Shown here: positions 4,870-7,681 of the stretch, one piece after another
Position numbering within the stretch: the first letter of the stretch is position 1
Layout: the number at the start of each line of letters is the position of its first letter
Assembly: GCA_030152125.1 (NCBI GenBank)
Contig: JASLIR010000425.1
Location: 1 to 7,681 of the forward strand
Direction: 5' to 3'
Source of the DNA: Alkanindiges sp.
GTDB taxonomy: Bacteria > Pseudomonadota > Gammaproteobacteria > Pseudomonadales > Moraxellaceae
DNA: 7,681 nucleotides
Program-made: the position numbers and the translations under genes
The notes under the pieces: generated by a model
The model's database searches: none
Seen by the model: only the letters and a program-made list of their open reading frames with translations
Told to the model about the DNA's origin: nothing

Positions 4870-7515
4870 TTACAGCATCTGTTTAAGCTGGTACAACGCG
4901 TCCAGTGCCTGACGAGGTGTCAGGTTATCCACTTCCAGGTCTTTTAGCAGATCAAGCGCAGGCGAGGCTTTTTCCACTTCAACAATCTGTATTTCGGCTT
5001 CGCTACGCTTTTCCTGCGGGCTATCCATATTGGTGTCAAAGTCGAACAGGTCGGACTGGTGCGACGTGCCAATAAACTTGCCCTGCTGTTTTTCCAGTAT
5101 TTTCAGGCGTTGCTGTGCTTCCTTGATTACACTGGCTGGAATGCCGGCCAGTTTGGCCACCTGTAAACCATGGCTTTGATTGGCTGCCCCTTTATGAACC
5201 TGGTGTAGTAGAATCAGGTCGCCATTTACTTCCTTGGCCGCCACATGGTAGTTGTCGATACCTGATTGCTGGCCCAGTTCGGTCAGTTCAAAATAATGCG
5301 TGGCAAACAGGCATAGGCATTTAATGCGCTTGGCTAAATCCAGCACGCAGGCCCAGGCCAGTGACAAGCCATCATAGGTGCTGGTACCCCGGCCAACTTC
5401 ATCCATCAACACCAGCGAATGGCTGCTGGCATGGTGCAAAATCTGCGCTGTTTCGGTCATTTCCACCATAAAGGTAGATTTGCCACTGGACAAGTCATCC
5501 GCCGAGCCAATGCGGGTAAAGATACGGTCAATCGGGCCAAGCCTTGCAGCTTTAGCAGGCACAAAGCTGCCGCAATAAGCCAATATGCAGATCAGTGCTG
5601 TCTGGCGCATGTAGGTGGATTTACCGCCCATGTTGGGGCCGGTCACCAGTGCCAGACGGTGACGCTCATTCAGTGCCACATCATTGGGGGTGAAGGAGCT
5701 TTTGATCAGCGATTCCACCACAGGATGACGGCCGCCCTGAATGTCAATAACGGTTTCGGTGTCATAAGCAGGGCGTTTCCACTGGCGGTTACGTGCCTGG
5801 GCTGCCCAGTTACTCAACACATCCAGATCGGCTACCGCCATGCTCATGTTTTGCAGGGCGGACAGATCATCACGCAATTGTCCTAACAGTTGTTCAAACA
5901 ACTGTTTTTCACGGTTTAAGGCGCGCGACTCGCTGGACAGTACTTTGTCTTCAAAGGTTTTAAGCTCCGGGGTAATGTAGCGTTCCACATTTTTTAAGGT
6001 CTGACGCCGGATAAAATGGGCTGGGGCGGATTCACTTTGTGCACGTGTCAGCTCAATAAAATAGCCGCTTACCCGGTTATAGCCAATTTTTAGGGTGGCG
6101 ATGCCAGTAAGCTCACGCTCGCGAATTTCCATGTCCAGCAGAAACTGGTTGGCGTTATCGCGAATCTGGCGTAGCTCATCCAGCTCGGCATCAAAGCCCT
6201 CGGCAATCACACCACCATCACGCAGCAAGATGGGCGGGGTTTCAACAATAGCCTTAGCCAGTAGTTGATGCACATGTGAGAACACGCCAAGCTGATCCCC
6301 AAGCTGGTTGAGTAACACACTGTTGTCATGCAGTGCAGGCTTAATGGCATGATGAATAAACGGCAACTGACCACAGGCTTGGCGCAGTAACACCAGATCG
6401 CGCGGGCGGGCAGTACCCAAGGCCACACGGCCCAGCACACGCTCTACATCACCCACGCCAGACAAGGCAACGCGCACGGTTTCTTCGTGATAGCCATTTA
6501 AAATATCATCAATGGCATCCAGACGCTGTTCCAGCAGCTTGGTGTCACGCATGGGCTGCATCAGTTGACGGGCTAGCAGGCGTGAACCCATGGCGGTTTG
6601 TGTGCGGTCCACCAGTTTTAACAAGGATGTCCCGTGCTCAAATAAAGGCTCGGTAATTTCCAGGTTACGCCGTGTGACCGGGTCCAGCGCAATAAAGGTA
6701 TCCATGCTTTCCACACGGATACGCTGGATGTGCGGCAATGCGGTCTTTTGGGTTTCACTGGCATAGTGCAGCAGGGCGGCGGCGGCGGCTTGCGCTAACG
6801 GCAGATGGTCTACTCCAAACCCAGCCAGTGTGCTGACCTGAAACTGCCGGCATAATACCTCGTAGGCGTTATTGCCATTAAAGTCTACATTCGGCCGCCT
6901 GGTAATAGGGGTATCTGTATTGGCTTTTAGCTGGCGATAAATATCGGTTTCAAATAAGTCTTCATTTACCAGTATTTCTGCAGGGTTCAAGCGTGCCAGT
7001 TCAATGGACAGCTTTAGGGCATCGTATTTTTGTTGTTGTACAATAAACTGGCCAGAGCTGAGTTCCAGTGTTGCAATACCTATCTGTTCCTGATGTGTGG
7101 AAAGGGCAACCAAACGGGCAGTCTGGTGGCTGGGTAGCAGGGCATCATCAGTTAAGGTACCTGGCGTTAAAATCCGCACCACCTGACGGTCCACAGGACC
7201 TTTACCAGTAACTTCACCAACCTGTTCGCAAATGGCAACTGTTTCTCCTGCCTTAACCAGGCGTGCCAGATAGCCTTCGGCAGCATGGTAAGGCACGCCA
7301 GCCATGGGAATAGGTTCGCCATTACTTTTGCCGCGGTGGGTAAGGGTAATCCCCAGTAGTTTTACCGCGCGGTAGGCATCATCAAAAAATAGCTCATAAA
7401 AATCGCCCATACGGTAAAACAACAGGGCATGCGGGTATTCCTGTTTTACTTTCAGGAATTGCTGCATCATGGGCGTGTGGGAGCTGAAATCAATGCCTGA
7501 TTTATCTTGGCTCAA
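4870..7515 (-). CDS. mutS: DNA mismatch repair protein MutS, TTG start
   Basis: MutS recognises mismatches and small loops, then as an ATP-bound sliding clamp recruits MutL. The product is 881 residues (E. coli 853) and all domains look intact. The mismatch-reading Phe-Tyr-Glu is in GDFYELF (Phe39, Glu41). The connector, lever and clamp domains occupy roughly 125-600, including [17 protein letters not shown] (287-303). The ATPase has Walker A GPNMGGKS (626-633), the [14 protein letters not shown] signature (673-686), Walker B LVLMDE (701-706) with GRGTSTYDG, and His740 in FATHY. QSDLF (820-824) matches the QxxLF clamp-binding motif, and the tail [17 protein letters not shown] (865-881) is the tetramerisation helix pair. 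The start is TTG: the conserved HTPMMQQF begins at residue 13, the first ATG is only residue 16, an in-frame TGA lies 24 bases upstream, and AAAGGA sits 10 bases before the TTG. Adjacent fdxA genes match Pseudomonas gene order. Confidence 0.98.
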   Translation of the reverse strand: MSQDKSGIDFSSHTPMMQQFLKVKQEYPHALLFYRMGDFYELFFDDAYRAVKLLGITLTHRGKSNGEPIPMAGVPYHAAEGYLARLVKAGETVAICEQVGEVTGKGPVDRQVVRILTPGTLTDDALLPSHQTARLVALSTHQEQIGIATLELSSGQFIVQQQKYDALKLSIELARLNPAEILVNEDLFETDIYRQLKANTDTPITRRPNVDFNGNNAYEVLCRQFQVSTLAGFGVDHLPLAQAAAAALLHYASETQKTALPHIQRIRVESMDTFIALDPVTRRNLEITEPLFEHGTSLLKLVDRTQTAMGSRLLARQLMQPMRDTKLLEQRLDAIDDILNGYHEETVRVALSGVGDVERVLGRVALGTARPRDLVLLRQACGQLPFIHHAIKPALHDNSVLLNQLGDQLGVFSHVHQLLAKAIVETPPILLRDGGVIAEGFDAELDELRQIRDNANQFLLDMEIRERELTGIATLKIGYNRVSGYFIELTRAQSESAPAHFIRRQTLKNVERYITPELKTFEDKVLSSESRALNREKQLFEQLLGQLRDDLSALQNMSMAVADLDVLSNWAAQARNRQWKRPAYDTETVIDIQGGRHPVVESLIKSSFTPNDVALNERHRLALVTGPNMGGKSTYMRQTALICILAYCGSFVPAKAARLGPIDRIFTRIGSADDLSSGKSTFMVEMTETAQILHHASSHSLVLMDEVGRGTSTYDGLSLAWACVLDLAKRIKCLCLFATHYFELTELGQQSGIDNYHVAAKEVNGDLILLHQVHKGAANQSHGLQVAKLAGIPASVIKEAQQRLKILEKQQGKFIGTSHQSDLFDFDTNMDSPQEKRSEAEIQIVEVEKASPALDLLKDLEVDNLTPRQALDALYQLKQML

Positions 7516-7525
7516 GATAGCGATA

Positions 7526-7531
7526 TCCTTT
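7526..7531 (-). promoter_or_regulatory. Shine-Dalgarno deciding the mutS TTG start
   Basis: AAAGGA on the - strand lies 10 bases before TTG 7515. No ATG or GTG is in frame between it and the upstream stop, so this site supports TTG initiation. Confidence 0.55.
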
Positions 7532-7557
7532 ATAAATCAAAAATAAACAAAATTTTG

Positions 7558-7583
7558 AAGTCTTAATGTTTTGTGGAAGACTT
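7558..7583. repeat. Inverted repeat in the mutS leader region
   Basis: AAGTCTT (7558-7564) and AAGACTT (7577-7583) are a perfect 7-base inverted repeat with a 12-base centre, 43 bases before the mutS start. It could be a regulator site or a leader hairpin. The rest of 7516-7681 is AT-rich with no gene and no clear promoter that I can call. Confidence 0.3.
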
Positions 7584-7681
7584 TAGGAAATACAGGCATG
7601 GAATAGTAGCAAAAAATGTTTTCTGCTGGCGCTGTTTTTTATATGGTTTAGTGGTGTGTTGGTAATTTTTACTGATATGTA

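Noticed and set aside
5419..5886. Open frame of 155 aa on the + strand inside mutS
   Set aside because: It is antisense to the MutS ATPase domain, whose motifs are intact; its length is explained by codon bias of mutS.
1..7681. Defence island, prophage or mobile element carrying a new system
   Set aside because: No transposase, integrase, terminal repeat, tRNA attachment site or toxin/nuclease gene was seen; apart from one orphan gene the content is chromosomal housekeeping.

Overview
The window looks like ordinary chromosomal DNA of a gammaproteobacterium with moderate GC content. The grounds are an Azotobacter FdI-type 7Fe ferredoxin beside mutS (as in Pseudomonas, where fdxA lies next to mutS), a proteobacterial TrmB, and a MutS with an E. 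coli-like N-terminus and C-terminal tail. I infer a Pseudomonadales or Moraxellaceae-like source; the sequence alone does not fix the genus. No tRNA, rRNA, CRISPR array, insertion sequence or phage gene was seen.

Left part (1-2261): the window opens inside the 3' end of a 2OG-Fe(II) oxygenase gene on the + strand. It converges on a small PaaI-like hotdog thioesterase (- strand). Divergent from that is a Rossmann/DUF2520 protein (+ strand), which converges on trmB (- strand). The trmB terminator is folded into the last codons and stop of the DUF2520 gene.

Middle part (2262-3847): a strongly acidic orphan protein of 151 aa (+ strand, strong Shine-Dalgarno) converges, with a 4-base gap, on a predicted lipoprotein zinc peptidase of the M15 type (- strand). 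A 200-base intergenic stretch follows, holding a candidate promoter and a clear terminator.

Right part (3848-7681): three - strand genes in the order mutS, ferredoxin 2, ferredoxin 1. The two ferredoxins are tandem paralogues (77 of 107 residues identical by my hand alignment) that share a 35-base identical DNA block but differ in the cysteines next to the [4Fe-4S] cluster. mutS is complete and begins with TTG. The hairpins and AT-rich gaps between the three genes suggest largely separate transcripts.

The genes do not form one pathway: they cover DNA mismatch repair, tRNA modification, electron transfer, cell wall hydrolysis and metabolic housekeeping. No new multi-gene system is evident. 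The points most worth a second look are the divergent ferredoxin pair and the acidic orphan protein.
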